52,444 bases of DNA from contig CAZZFF010000034.1 of NCBI GenBank assembly GCA_964653485.1, positions 1 to 52,444 on the forward strand, read 5' to 3'. The first letter of the stretch is position 1. The number at the start of each line of letters is the position of its first letter. Positions 32,738 through 39,313 of this stretch are shown one piece after another. The stretch comes from CAVQND01 sp964653485 (GTDB lineage: Bacteria > Verrucomicrobiota > Verrucomicrobiia > Limisphaerales > UBA8199). Position numbers and translations under genes: made by a program. Below the pieces are notes generated by a model. It was not told the origin of the DNA. It made no database searches and saw only the letters and a list, made by a program, of their open reading frames with translations.

Positions 32738-34603
32738 TCAAGGTTTCCAAATCATGTCGGCGACTGTCCGGTTGGCTGGGATGAACGGCAGCACGTGTTC
32801 GGTATAGGGGACGATAATGTCCAGCACGTAAGGCTCGTCGGCATCCAACATGCGCTGCATCGCCGCGCGCAGGCCGCTCCTGTACATCACCCGTTCGGCC
32901 TGCACGCCGAAGCTTTTGCACATGGCGACGTAGTCGGGATAGATCTGCTTGCGATTATCGGGATCGCCCAGGTAGGTGTTGCCGCGGTTGCCGGCGTAAA
33001 AGCGGTCTTCCCACTGCATCACCATGCCCAGGTGCTGATTGTTGAGGATCAGGGCCTTGGCGGCGATCTTCTCGATGTGCGCTGTGGCCAACTCCTGCAC
33101 GTTCATCAGGAACGAGCCGTCGCCATCGATGTCCACGACCTGTCGATCAGGCAGGGCGACCTTGGCCCCCAGAGCGGCCGGGTAGCCGTAGCCCATGGCG
33201 CCCAACCCGGCGCTGGTCAGGAGTTGGCGCGGATACTTGAACTTGTAATACTGCGCGCTCCACATTTGGTGCTGGCCCACGCCCGTGGTGATAATCGCTT
33301 CGCCCCGGGTCAGCTCGTAGAGCATCTCGATGGCCATTTGCGGCAGGATGACCTCTTTCTCTTTGCCCTTGAGATGCTCGCGCATGTGTTGGGATTGGAC
33401 CACTTCGTCCGTCACCACGTAGCCAAAGGGCGCCTTGGCTTTCCAGGCCGCCAACTGTTCGTGCCACGGCCCGAACGTCTTTGTAATTGGCCGCTCCCGG
33501 ATCATCTCCACCAGCCGCCCAAGGGCGTACTTTACGTCGCTCACGATGGGCAGGTTGACCACCTTGTTTTTGTTCAGCTCGGAGGCATCGATGTCGAGAT
33601 GGACGATCGTGCCCCCTTCGCAGAACTTGTCCACCTTTCCGGTCACCCGGTCGTCGAAACGCACCCCCAAGGCCAGGAGCAGGTCGGCGCCCGGGGCGAT
33701 TTTCTTTAGCGGATCGGAGGGGTTCTTGTGGGGCTCGTATTCGCCGTTGACGGCCCAGTTGGCGAAGGCGGCCCCGTGCATGCCCAGCCAGCGCAACGAA
33801 AGTGGATGGTCCTCCGGAAAGGCCCCGCAGCCCATGAGGGTCGTCGTCACGGGGATCTGGGCGGCCATGGCGAACTGGCGCAGTTCCTGGCTGGCGTTGC
33901 CGGTGATGATGCCGCCGCCGACGTATAACACGGGCCGTTCCGACTTCTCGATCAAGCCGATAATCTCATTGAGCTCGAGGTCGCTTGCCCGCCTGTCCGG
34001 GTTGTAGCCGCGCACTCGGATTTCCCTGGAAAACACCGGCTGCGCGCGGGCCTGCTGGACGTTCTTGGGCACGTCAATGAGCACGGGGCCGGGCCGCCCG
34101 CTCTGGGCGATATGGAAGGCCTCTTTGGTGATGCGCGGGATGTCATTGACATCGGTCACCAGGTAGCTGTGCTTCACCACGGGCAGCGTCATGCCGTAGA
34201 TGTCCGTTTCCTGGAAGGCGCTCTTGCCGATCATCCATTGGGCGACTTGGCCGGTGATGGCCACCAGCGGGACCGAATCCATGTAAGCATCCGCAATTCC
34301 GGTCACCAGGTTGGTGGCGCCCGGACCGCTCGTCGCCATGCACACCCCGGCCCGGCCGGTGGCCCGGGCGTAGCCCCCGGCGGCGAAAGCGCCTCCTTGT
34401 TCGTGGCGGGGCAGGACCGTCCGAATCTTCGAGCGCGTGAGCGCCTGGTGGATTTCCATGCTTGCCCCGCCGGGGTAGGCGAAAATGGTGTCCACCCCTT
34501 CGTGTTCAAGGCAAGCCACGAGGATTTCGCTGCCGGACATCGTGGGGCCAAGCTCCACGTTCTTGCCGGCGGCCTTGGTAGCCGTGTCTGTTGTTCTGCT
34601 CAT
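32738..34603 (-). CDS. ilvB: Acetolactate synthase large subunit
   Basis: The protein is 621 aa, near full family length. The N-terminal TPP domain has the catalytic Glu (RHEQGGAFAAGGYARATG) and GPGATNLVTGIADAYMDSVP. The middle domain has GGGIITGNASQELRQF. The C-terminal TPP domain has the GDG...N motif (VDIDGDGSFLMNVQELATA). It condenses two pyruvates, or pyruvate and 2-oxobutyrate, in valine, leucine and isoleucine synthesis. An attenuator with a Val/Leu leader peptide precedes it. No ilvN (regulatory subunit) or ilvC follows; the next gene downstream is convergent. Confidence 0.95.
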   Translation of the reverse strand: MSRTTDTATKAAGKNVELGPTMSGSEILVACLEHEGVDTIFAYPGGASMEIHQALTRSKIRTVLPRHEQGGAFAAGGYARATGRAGVCMATSGPGATNLVTGIADAYMDSVPLVAITGQVAQWMIGKSAFQETDIYGMTLPVVKHSYLVTDVNDIPRITKEAFHIAQSGRPGPVLIDVPKNVQQARAQPVFSREIRVRGYNPDRRASDLELNEIIGLIEKSERPVLYVGGGIITGNASQELRQFAMAAQIPVTTTLMGCGAFPEDHPLSLRWLGMHGAAFANWAVNGEYEPHKNPSDPLKKIAPGADLLLALGVRFDDRVTGKVDKFCEGGTIVHLDIDASELNKNKVVNLPIVSDVKYALGRLVEMIRERPITKTFGPWHEQLAAWKAKAPFGYVVTDEVVQSQHMREHLKGKEKEVILPQMAIEMLYELTRGEAIITTGVGQHQMWSAQYYKFKYPRQLLTSAGLGAMGYGYPAALGAKVALPDRQVVDIDGDGSFLMNVQELATAHIEKIAAKALILNNQHLGMVMQWEDRFYAGNRGNTYLGDPDNRKQIYPDYVAMCKSFGVQAERVMYRSGLRAAMQRMLDADEPYVLDIIVPYTEHVLPFIPANRTVADMIWKP

Positions 34604-34641
34604 AGTTATCTAACAGTTGCGACTGGCGGCCGCGGGCGCGC

Positions 34642-34680
34642 AAAAAAAACCCACGACCGTTCGCCAGCCGTGGGTTTTTT
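34642..34680 (-). terminator. Intrinsic terminator (attenuator) of the ilvB leader
   Basis: On the minus strand, six A residues lead into CCCACG, a 13-nt interior, CGTGGG and eight T residues. The A/T runs extend the 6-bp GC stem to about 12 bp. It ends 39 bp before the ilvB start codon, so it would stop transcription before ilvB unless prevented. Confidence 0.85.
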
Positions 34681-34758
34681 GTCGAAACTCGATTCACCTT
34701 CGACAAGCCCCTGCGGCTTCGTCACTTACGACGACCAGCAGCAGAACAACTTGTCGAA
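34679..34758 (-). promoter_or_regulatory. Alternative pairing segments of the ilvB attenuator
   Basis: On the minus strand, three complementary segments lie in order: TTCGACAAG (34758-34750, within leader codons 5-8), CTTGTCGAA (34707-34699, just before the leader stop) and TTCGACAA (34686-34679, abutting the terminator's 5' arm). Segment 2 can pair with 1 or with 3. Pairing with 3 would compete with the terminator, the classic attenuation switch. Confidence 0.8.
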
Positions 34759-34771
34759 TACTCGCTAACAT
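34694..34771 (-). CDS. Branched-chain leader peptide of the ilvB attenuator
   Basis: A 25-codon reading frame starts at ATG 34771 and stops at TGA 34694-34696. It contains an Ile at position 5 and then, from residue 7, QVVLLLVVV, so eight consecutive branched-chain codons (residues 8-15). A ribosome stalled there for lack of charged valyl- or leucyl-tRNA would mask pairing segment 1 and free segment 2 to prevent termination. A ribosome reaching the stop codon would mask segment 2 and allow the terminator. This is the arrangement known for ilvB and ilvG leaders of enterobacteria. The frame is too short for standard gene finding. Confidence 0.85.
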   Translation of the reverse strand: MLASIRQVVLLLVVVSDEAAGACRR

Positions 34772-34820
34772 CGCGCCTACTTTAGCCAACCGCCCGCATC
34801 AAGTCAAGCCCGGATTATTC

Positions 34821-35192
34821 CTAATCCCAATGCCCGGCCGCCCAAACCCAACCGGTCGCGGTCTTGTTCCAATGTCCCGGAGCCCAGAGCGCGTTGGGCC
34901 GGGGCCGCAGTTCCCATCTGCCCGGAACCCAGACCCACCGCTTCTCATGATACGCCCAATAGCCGCCGACCCAGAAATAGGCCGCGCTGGGGGCAACCCC
35001 GCTAACCTCCGGTTTTGGGGATGGGGGCGTCTCGGTTACCACCTGGCCGGCGGGCGCCGCGGCGGCCTCTTTGCCGCTTGGCGCCGGGGCCGAGCACCCG
35101 GCCAACCCAAGACCCACAACGGCCGAGAGCACCAGGAGCTTGCGTCCCGACGTGCCCCAAACAGATTTCTTTTTTGTCTCTCGTGCTGACAT
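34821..35192 (-). CDS. YXWGXW-repeat lipoprotein
   Basis: The protein is 123 aa with a lipoprotein signal (LLVLSAVVGLGLAGCSAP, Cys about residue 33), then a Pro/Ala-rich linker. The C-terminal half repeats aromatic blocks typical of YXWGXW proteins: YFWVGGYWAYHEKRWVWVPG, RWELRPRPNALWAPGHWNK, TGWVWAAGHW. These repeats are short beta hairpins seen in outer-membrane lipoproteins, of unknown role. The start ATG 35192 is 23 bp from the palindrome at 35215-35240, which may control this gene. ilvB lies downstream in the same direction, 49 bp beyond the end of the leader peptide. Confidence 0.85.
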   Translation of the reverse strand: MSARETKKKSVWGTSGRKLLVLSAVVGLGLAGCSAPAPSGKEAAAAPAGQVVTETPPSPKPEVSGVAPSAAYFWVGGYWAYHEKRWVWVPGRWELRPRPNALWAPGHWNKTATGWVWAAGHWD

Positions 35193-35214
35193 ACGTGCTT
35201 TCTTTTGTGGAATT

Positions 35215-35240
35215 CGCTAAGTGGTCATGACCACTTAGCG
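35215..35240. promoter_or_regulatory. 26-bp perfect palindrome, candidate operator between divergent genes
   Basis: CGCTAAGTGGTCA is followed at once by its exact reverse complement, giving a 26-bp palindrome with no gap. The centre TGGTCATGACCA resembles the GTC-n-GAC half-sites bound by GntR-family repressors. It lies 23 bp upstream of the YXWGXW gene and 122 bp upstream of the sugar porter. There is no T-tract on either strand, so a terminator is unlikely. Confidence 0.7.
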
Positions 35241-35361
35241 TAGGGGGTCGTCCCCCCCCTTCCCTATAACGCAAGATTACCACACCAAGCCGGGCTTGTG
35301 AAGAACCAAGAACCGCTTTCAATCCCCGCGGGGCCTTGATAACCTGGGGCGGCACAGACCC

Positions 35362-36849
35362 ATGAGAACGACCACCGCTCCGGCTGAAGCAACGCAAGAC
35401 CAGGCCCATCTCGACCAGCGTTACATCTGGATGATCTCGGTCGTGGCGGCCCTGGGTGGGTTGCTCTTTGGATGGGATTGGGTCGTGATTGGCGGGGCCA
35501 AACCGTTCTTCGAGCCTTATTTCGATTTGGCCGCCATTGCCCGGCAGTGGAGCCATCATTCCCTGGCGCGGATGCTGGGTCTGACCACCGAAGCGACCTT
35601 GAGCGGATGGGCCAACAGTTGCGCGCTGCTCGGCTGTCTGGCGGGATCGCTCCTGGCCGGCGGACTGAGCGACAGGTTCGGCCGCAAGAAGCTGCTCGTC
35701 TTTTCGGCGTGCCTTTTCGGCGTCTCTTCGCTCCTCACGGGCTGGGCAGGCAGCTTTAACCAGTTTATCACCTGGCGCATGCTGGGGGGCGTTGCCATCG
35801 GCATGGCCTCCAACCTGTCTCCGCTCTACATCGCCGAGGTCGCGCCCGCCAGGTTGCGCGGGCGCCTGGTGACGCTGAACCAGTTGACCATTGTCTTTGG
35901 CATCCTGGCGGCCCAACTGCTCAACATGCTGATCGCGCGGAAGGTGCCCGAAGGCGCCTCCGCGCAGGCCATCGCGGCTTCCTGGAACGGCCAGTACGCC
36001 TGGCGGTGGATGTTCACGCTCGTGGCGGCGCCCTCGCTGTTGTTCTTCTGCTTGGCCCTCTTCGTGCCGGAAAGCCCGCGGTGGCTGGTCAAGAACGGGC
36101 AGGACGAGTCCGGACGGCGCGTCCTGGCCCGCATTGGCGGCGAGGCTTACGCCGCCCTGGAAACCGCCGGCATCAAGGCCACCCTCGCGGCCGAGGAAAT
36201 CGCCCGCGTCCGCTTCGCCGACCTGCTCGAGCCTCGGGTGCTCCGCGTCCTGGTCATCGGCTGTGCGCTGGCCGTGCTGCAACAGTGGAGCGGCATCAAC
36301 GTCCTCTTCAATTACGCCGAGAACATCTTCAAACAGGCCGGGTTCGGCGTTAGCACCATTCTCCTGTTCATAGTCATTACCGGGCTGGTCAATACGGCCT
36401 TTACTTTCATCGCCCTGGCGACTGTGGACCGTTGGGGCCGGCGCAGCCTCATGCTGGCCGGTTGTGCCGGGATAGCCGCCTCGCACCTCTTGATCGGGTT
36501 CGCTTACCTGTTCAAGCTCCAGGGTTTGGCCGTGCTCCTCTTCTCCCTCGCGGCCATCGGCTGCTACGGCATGTCCCTGGCCCCGATAACCTGGGTGCTG
36601 ATTTCCGAAATCTTCCCCAACCGCATCCGCGGCGCCGCCATCTCCGTAGCGGTTTCCGCGCTGTGGATTGCCTGTTTCATCCTCACCTACACCTTCCCGC
36701 TCCTCGAACGCGCCATCGGCACCGGCAAGACATTCTGGCTCTATTCGGCCATCTGCCTCGCCGGCTTCGTGTTTGTCTATTTCTATGTGCCCGAGACCAA
36801 GGGCAAGTCGTTGGAACAGATCGAAAACGAATCGGCCCGGCGCGAATGA
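35362..36849 (+). CDS. Sugar porter of the major facilitator superfamily
   Basis: The protein is 495 aa with twelve predicted membrane segments. Sugar-porter signatures are present: GGLLFGWDWVVIGG (helix 1), GGLSDRFGRKKLLV (loop 2-3), SPLYIAEVAPARLRGRLVTL (PESPR-family A/B motif), FVPESPRWLV before the central loop, QQWSGINVLFNYAE (helix 7 sugar site) and FVPETKGKSLEQIE-type text (VPETKGKSLEQIENES). It transports hexoses or pentoses, probably by proton symport. The 170-bp upstream gap contains the 26-bp palindrome. The 3' end overlaps the convergent small RHH-like frame. Confidence 0.93.
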   Translation: MRTTTAPAEATQDQAHLDQRYIWMISVVAALGGLLFGWDWVVIGGAKPFFEPYFDLAAIARQWSHHSLARMLGLTTEATLSGWANSCALLGCLAGSLLAGGLSDRFGRKKLLVFSACLFGVSSLLTGWAGSFNQFITWRMLGGVAIGMASNLSPLYIAEVAPARLRGRLVTLNQLTIVFGILAAQLLNMLIARKVPEGASAQAIAASWNGQYAWRWMFTLVAAPSLLFFCLALFVPESPRWLVKNGQDESGRRVLARIGGEAYAALETAGIKATLAAEEIARVRFADLLEPRVLRVLVIGCALAVLQQWSGINVLFNYAENIFKQAGFGVSTILLFIVITGLVNTAFTFIALATVDRWGRRSLMLAGCAGIAASHLLIGFAYLFKLQGLAVLLFSLAAIGCYGMSLAPITWVLISEIFPNRIRGAAISVAVSALWIACFILTYTFPLLERAIGTGKTFWLYSAICLAGFVFVYFYVPETKGKSLEQIENESARRE

Positions 36850-37061
36850 AAAGCCGGTGAAGGGCTATGCCGGCGCAGTTCCCCCTCCGGGAGGCGGGGC
36901 AGGGCGGTTCCGCCCGCCAGCGCCGAGGTGATTTCAGGGACTCCGCGCAGCGAGCCCAGGCGCAAAACGTCGCTTTGACCGAGGCCGGTCTTTTCCATGG
37001 CCTCAGCCACGACAAGGGCCAGCGGCGCATCCGCCCGGATCTTGAAATAGTTCGTCTTCAT
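36783..37061 (-). CDS. Small ribbon-helix-helix-like protein
   Basis: The protein is 92 aa from ATG 37061. MKTNYFKIRADAPLALVV and MEKTGLGQSDVLRLGSLRGV match the strand-helix-helix pattern of CopG/Arc-type regulators: a short beta strand, then two helices ending in SDVLRL. The rest (RLPEGELRRHSPSPAFHS) is of low complexity and reads into the tail of the sugar porter on the other strand, overlapping it by 67 bp. The long tail may not be native. An antitoxin or a regulator is possible. The upstream frame continues into the transposase remnant, so this may be either a true gene or part of decayed DNA. Confidence 0.45.
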   Translation of the reverse strand: MKTNYFKIRADAPLALVVAEAMEKTGLGQSDVLRLGSLRGVPEITSALAGGTALPRLPEGELRRHSPSPAFHSRRADSFSICSNDLPLVSGT

Positions 37062-37109
37062 GGGCCGACCATGGTCCGTTTGTGGCCCGCCGTTAAGGGG
37101 GGGACAAGT

Positions 37110-37256
37110 GAACTCCAGGCTCAAAAAGGGGTCGTGGTGATTCCCCATCAACACATAGGCATGCGCGCGCCAACCCGTCTTGGCGCATGCCTCACCCAGA
37201 CGGCTCCGAAACGTCTTGCGGTCCTCATCATGAAACCCAAGCAGCAGCGCGCCGGG
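37110..37256 (-). pseudogene. Remnant of a REP-associated (RAYT, Y1) transposase
   Basis: Minus-strand translation gives FHDEDRKTFRSRLGEACAK, then TGWRAHAYVLMGNHHDPFL. This matches the conserved segment before and including the HUH-type metal site of RAYT/IS200-like transposases, normally DEDRxxFLxxLxEACxKTGW and HAYVLMxNHxH. The first ~30 and the last ~100 residues of a transposase are missing, so only about 50 codons survive. It lies beside the 167-bp fold-back repeat at 37278-37444. Confidence 0.7.
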
Positions 37257-37277
37257 CATTAAGTATGCGCCACATCC

Positions 37278-37444
37278 CATTCACACCCCCATTCATGGGG
37301 GGCGTTGAGGCCGACGGGAGGACGCATAACCGTGATAACGGTTTTCCGACGTGGCGCACGGGCTCCAATGCGCAGACAAACCGTTGAAAACGGTTACTTT
37401 CCTGTGCGGCCGCTTCAACAACCCCATGAATGGGGGTGTGAATG
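37278..37444. repeat. 167-bp fold-back repeat with two internal hairpins
   Basis: A 23-bp arm at 37278-37300 (containing CCCCCATTCATGGGG) recurs exactly as its reverse complement at 37422-37444. Inside are two small perfect hairpins: AACCGT-gata-ACGGTT (37328-37343) and AACCGTT-gaa-AACGGTT (37379-37395). The element looks like a MITE or a REPIN-like unit, and it abuts a RAYT transposase remnant. Confidence 0.8.
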
Positions 37445-37488
37445 CGAATTGCTGGGTCACAATCCCGTCCAGCTTGACGTTCTTTGGA

Positions 37489-37513
37489 ATGTCTGACATT
37501 GGTTGTCCGACAT
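37489..37513 (+). promoter_or_regulatory. Inverted repeat operator of the second TA module
   Basis: ATGTCTGACA (37489-37498) and TGTCCGACAT (37504-37513) are inverted copies matching at 9 of 10 positions. The half-site TGTCTGAC is shared with the intact vapBC operator at 26185-26210, though the gap is one base longer. It overlaps the antitoxin start ATG (37512). Confidence 0.7.
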
Positions 37514-37733
37514 GACAACGACCCAGATCAGCACAAGGCGGTTCACCAAGGAATTTCGGACCGTAAGAGCCCGCCCCCTTCAGGTGACGGATCGCGGGCA
37601 GGTTCTTGGGACATGGATTCCGGCGCCTTCAAGGGCCGTTCCTGTTGATTTCGAGCAGCGCGCCCGCAAAGACAGCGCGGCGGCCATGCCGGTTTCCTTC
37701 GCCGCCCTCTTGAAGGAAGGGAAGAAGCGGTGA
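37512..37733 (+). CDS. Antitoxin of the second PIN module, Phd-like
   Basis: The protein is 73 aa from ATG 37512; TTG 37503 is an alternative inside the operator. MTTTQISTRRFTKEFRTVRA and VTDRGQVLGTWIPA give the beta-hairpin DNA-binding pattern of Phd/VapB antitoxins, followed by a helical C-terminus (SFAALLKEGKKR). The stop overlaps the toxin GTG (37730-37733). It shares the operator type, not close sequence, with the antitoxin at 26.2 kb. It may still bind its operator although its toxin appears damaged. Confidence 0.7.
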   Translation: MTTTQISTRRFTKEFRTVRARPLQVTDRGQVLGTWIPAPSRAVPVDFEQRARKDSAAAMPVSFAALLKEGKKR

Positions 37734-38056
37734 TTTATTGCGACTCCAGTTTCTACGCCTCGCTCTACGCTTTGGACGGAAACACCGCCAGGGCAAACCA
37801 GGTTTACCAGGCTGACGGCCGGCGGCCGCTATTCTTCTCGGAGTGGCAGGAGTTGGAGTTAATCAACACTCTCCGTTTGGGGTTATTCCGGGCCCGACGC
37901 GCCAAAGCACCGACCCCCTACCGCCTTGGGAATTGCCTGAAGCGGATCGCTGAGGACCTTCACAACGGCATCCTGTGCCGCGCAAAACTCAACTGGCCGG
38001 CCTGTGTCCGACGGGCCTCCAGAATCAGAGCGGGCAGGGCAGGGCTTCGCCGTTGA
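37730..38056 (+). pseudogene. PIN-domain toxin, truncated at the C-terminus
   Basis: Starting at GTG 37730, the frame encodes MIYCDSSFYASLYALDGNT with the first PIN aspartate, then SEWQELELINTLRLGLFRA with the second acidic residue. After AEDLHNGILCRAKLNW the sequence turns Arg-rich and stops at 108 codons. The last third, with the LDxLHVA Asp and the final Asp that complete the metal site in this family, is missing. The following 80 bp up to the methyltransferase remnant shows no continuation in any frame. The toxin is probably inactive. Confidence 0.7.
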
Positions 38057-38135
38057 ACTGAGCGGGCACGGGGCCGGCATCAAGGCGGTGGTCACCAGCA
38101 GGGCGCCTGGCCCGGGCCTCGCCGCCGAGGGCCGG

Positions 38136-38473
38136 TCACAGGCACCGTCCGGGCCGTTCCTCGAGGAGGCTCGTGTGGGCGATGCCGCCCTGCCAGCCTC
38201 GGCGCGCCCAGCCGGCGGTCAGTTCGATGCCGAACTGGGGCCAGTCGGCGGGATGGGCAGGGCGCATAGCTCCACCAGGGCGAACCGCGCCTGCCGCATG
38301 TCCTCCTGGCGAGCCCACACAAACCACCCGGGCGCCAGCCGGATGAAAACCACGTTGTCTGCGACCTGCATGGCCCTCTGGAGAAACGCGCGGAACTGGG
38401 AAAAGGGCGGGTTGCCGGCGGTCCAGTCCCAGCGCTCCTCTGCCTTGACCGCGCCCGGCATTTGCCCCTTCAA
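38136..38473 (-). pseudogene. Phage-type adenine methyltransferase remnant with a frameshift
   Basis: Reading the minus strand from 38473, the first frame gives the N6-adenine methyltransferase motif NPPFSQFRAFLQRAMQVADN and VVFIRLAPGWFVWARQED, then runs to about 38255. The continuing homologous text, ADWPQFGIELTAGWARRGWQ, is in another frame and ends at 38136. A single frameshift near 38255 joins the two into the usual C-terminal pattern. The N-terminal SAM-binding region is missing. It is decayed and probably of prophage or plasmid origin. Confidence 0.65.
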
Positions 38474-38853
38474 AGCAACGCGACGGGATATTGTCTTACG
38501 AGGGAGTCGGAGGAGGCGAGCGTGAGATTGTGAGCTCTTGCCTGGCAGACCAACATGCGGTCGAATGGATCGCGATGCAGCGCCGGCAAGCCGCTCAACT
38601 GCGCAACGGCAGCTTCATCCAGCGCCAGCGGCGCGATAAGGTGTTTTTCGCGTTGCAGCGGGACGAAATGTGCGGGCGACTGCGGCAAGGGAAGTTTGCC
38701 GAGGCTGTGCTTGAGGCAAATCTCCCAGAACGACACGGCGCTCAAAAAAACCTCGTTCCGCGGGTCGCGCACGGCCGTGGCCACCGACTGGGGCAACCTG
38801 GCATCGCCGGCAGCGAGCCAAAGAAATTAGCAGGTATCCAGCAGAATCCTCAT
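38470..38853 (-). pseudogene. PIN-domain toxin inactivated by an in-frame stop at codon 9
   Basis: From ATG 38853 the minus strand reads MRILLDTC, then TAA (38829-38827), then FLWLAAGDARLPQSVATA with the frame continuing to a normal end. The complete PIN pattern follows: SAVSFWEICLKHSLGKLP, HRDPFDRMLVCQARAHNL and LASSDSLVRQYP. Without the stop the protein would be 126 aa plus the stop residue. The ATG overlaps the antitoxin stop by 4 bp, confirming that 38853 is the original start. Either the gene is dead or the shorter product starting further in lacks D6. Confidence 0.75.
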
Positions 38854-39071
38854 TTGCCTTCAAACGTCCGCAGCTCGTCTTCCGGCAATGGGGCGTTGAA
38901 GTCATCCGGCACGGTAAACTGGCCCTTTGCCAAACCAACTGGGCGCGGGTGGGAAAGTGGCGGCGGATTCAGAATGGTGAGCAGACCGGAGGCTTTCTCG
39001 GGCAGCGCCTCGGCGCCTTTGGGCAAAACGCGCCCGTGGTCAATTTCGACCTCAAGTGTCAGATAGCTCAT
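38850..39071 (-). CDS. Antitoxin-like protein of the third PIN module (DUF2281-like)
   Basis: The protein is 73 aa from ATG 39071: MSYLTLEVEIDHGRVLPKGA, then LPEKASGLLTILNPPP and GLAKGQFTVPDDFNAPLPED. The beta-strand opening and the QFxVPDDFxxPLPEDxLxxFEG tail match antitoxins found next to PIN toxins. The gene overlaps its toxin by 4 bp (ATGA at 38850-38853), the typical order of antitoxin before toxin. The antitoxin looks intact while its toxin carries a stop codon. Confidence 0.7.
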   Translation of the reverse strand: MSYLTLEVEIDHGRVLPKGAEALPEKASGLLTILNPPPLSHPRPVGLAKGQFTVPDDFNAPLPEDELRTFEGK

Positions 39072-39281
39072 GGCATAAAGCTACACGCCGGCTTGCACGG
39101 CTGCAAGACGTGAAAGACTGCAACCGCCTGCGGGTCGGAACGCCGTGCGCCAAAAGTAACTGTTACCCGGGAACGGGTATCGTTGTGCCAAAAGGGTGTT
39201 ACCCCATGGCTCTTGTTTTTGAGCCTCCTGCCGAGAATCTGTGGATATTGCGGAACAAGGAATGGCGGGTGTCACATACCG
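39072..39281. other. Intergenic stretch before the insertion sequence
   Basis: No convincing gene is seen in these 210 bp. A short plus-strand frame (PGTGIVVPKGCYPMALVFEP) lacks a start with a ribosome site and I do not call it. Confidence 0.4.
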
Positions 39282-39313
39282 AGTGTCAGTCCTGAATGGC
39301 ACTTAGTTAAGGC
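39282..39313. repeat. Left terminal inverted repeat of the IS
   Basis: It begins AGTGTCAGTCCTGAATGGC and continues to 39313. It matches the right end at 30 of 32 positions, differing at A/G (39301) and T/A (39307). Confidence 0.85.

Noticed and set aside
34506..34706. 66-codon minus-strand frame across the ilvB terminator and start
   Set aside because: It runs through the terminator hairpin and overlaps the ilvB start in another frame. The 25-codon Val/Leu leader just upstream explains the region better.
35002..36486. 494-codon minus-strand frame spanning the sugar porter and the lipoprotein promoter
   Set aside because: It crosses the palindrome and a real gene on the other strand. No motif or ribosome site supports it.
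37278..37444. The repeated arms as a CRISPR-like array or terminator
   Set aside because: There are only two inverted arms, no spacer periodicity and no T-run. A fold-back mobile unit fits better.
38030..38060. Similarity between GCAGGGCTTCGCCGTTGA near 38.04 kb and GCAGGGCCTCGCCGTTGA near 42.4 kb as a duplicated element
   Set aside because: The match is too short and does not extend, so it is noted only as possible debris of one gene family.
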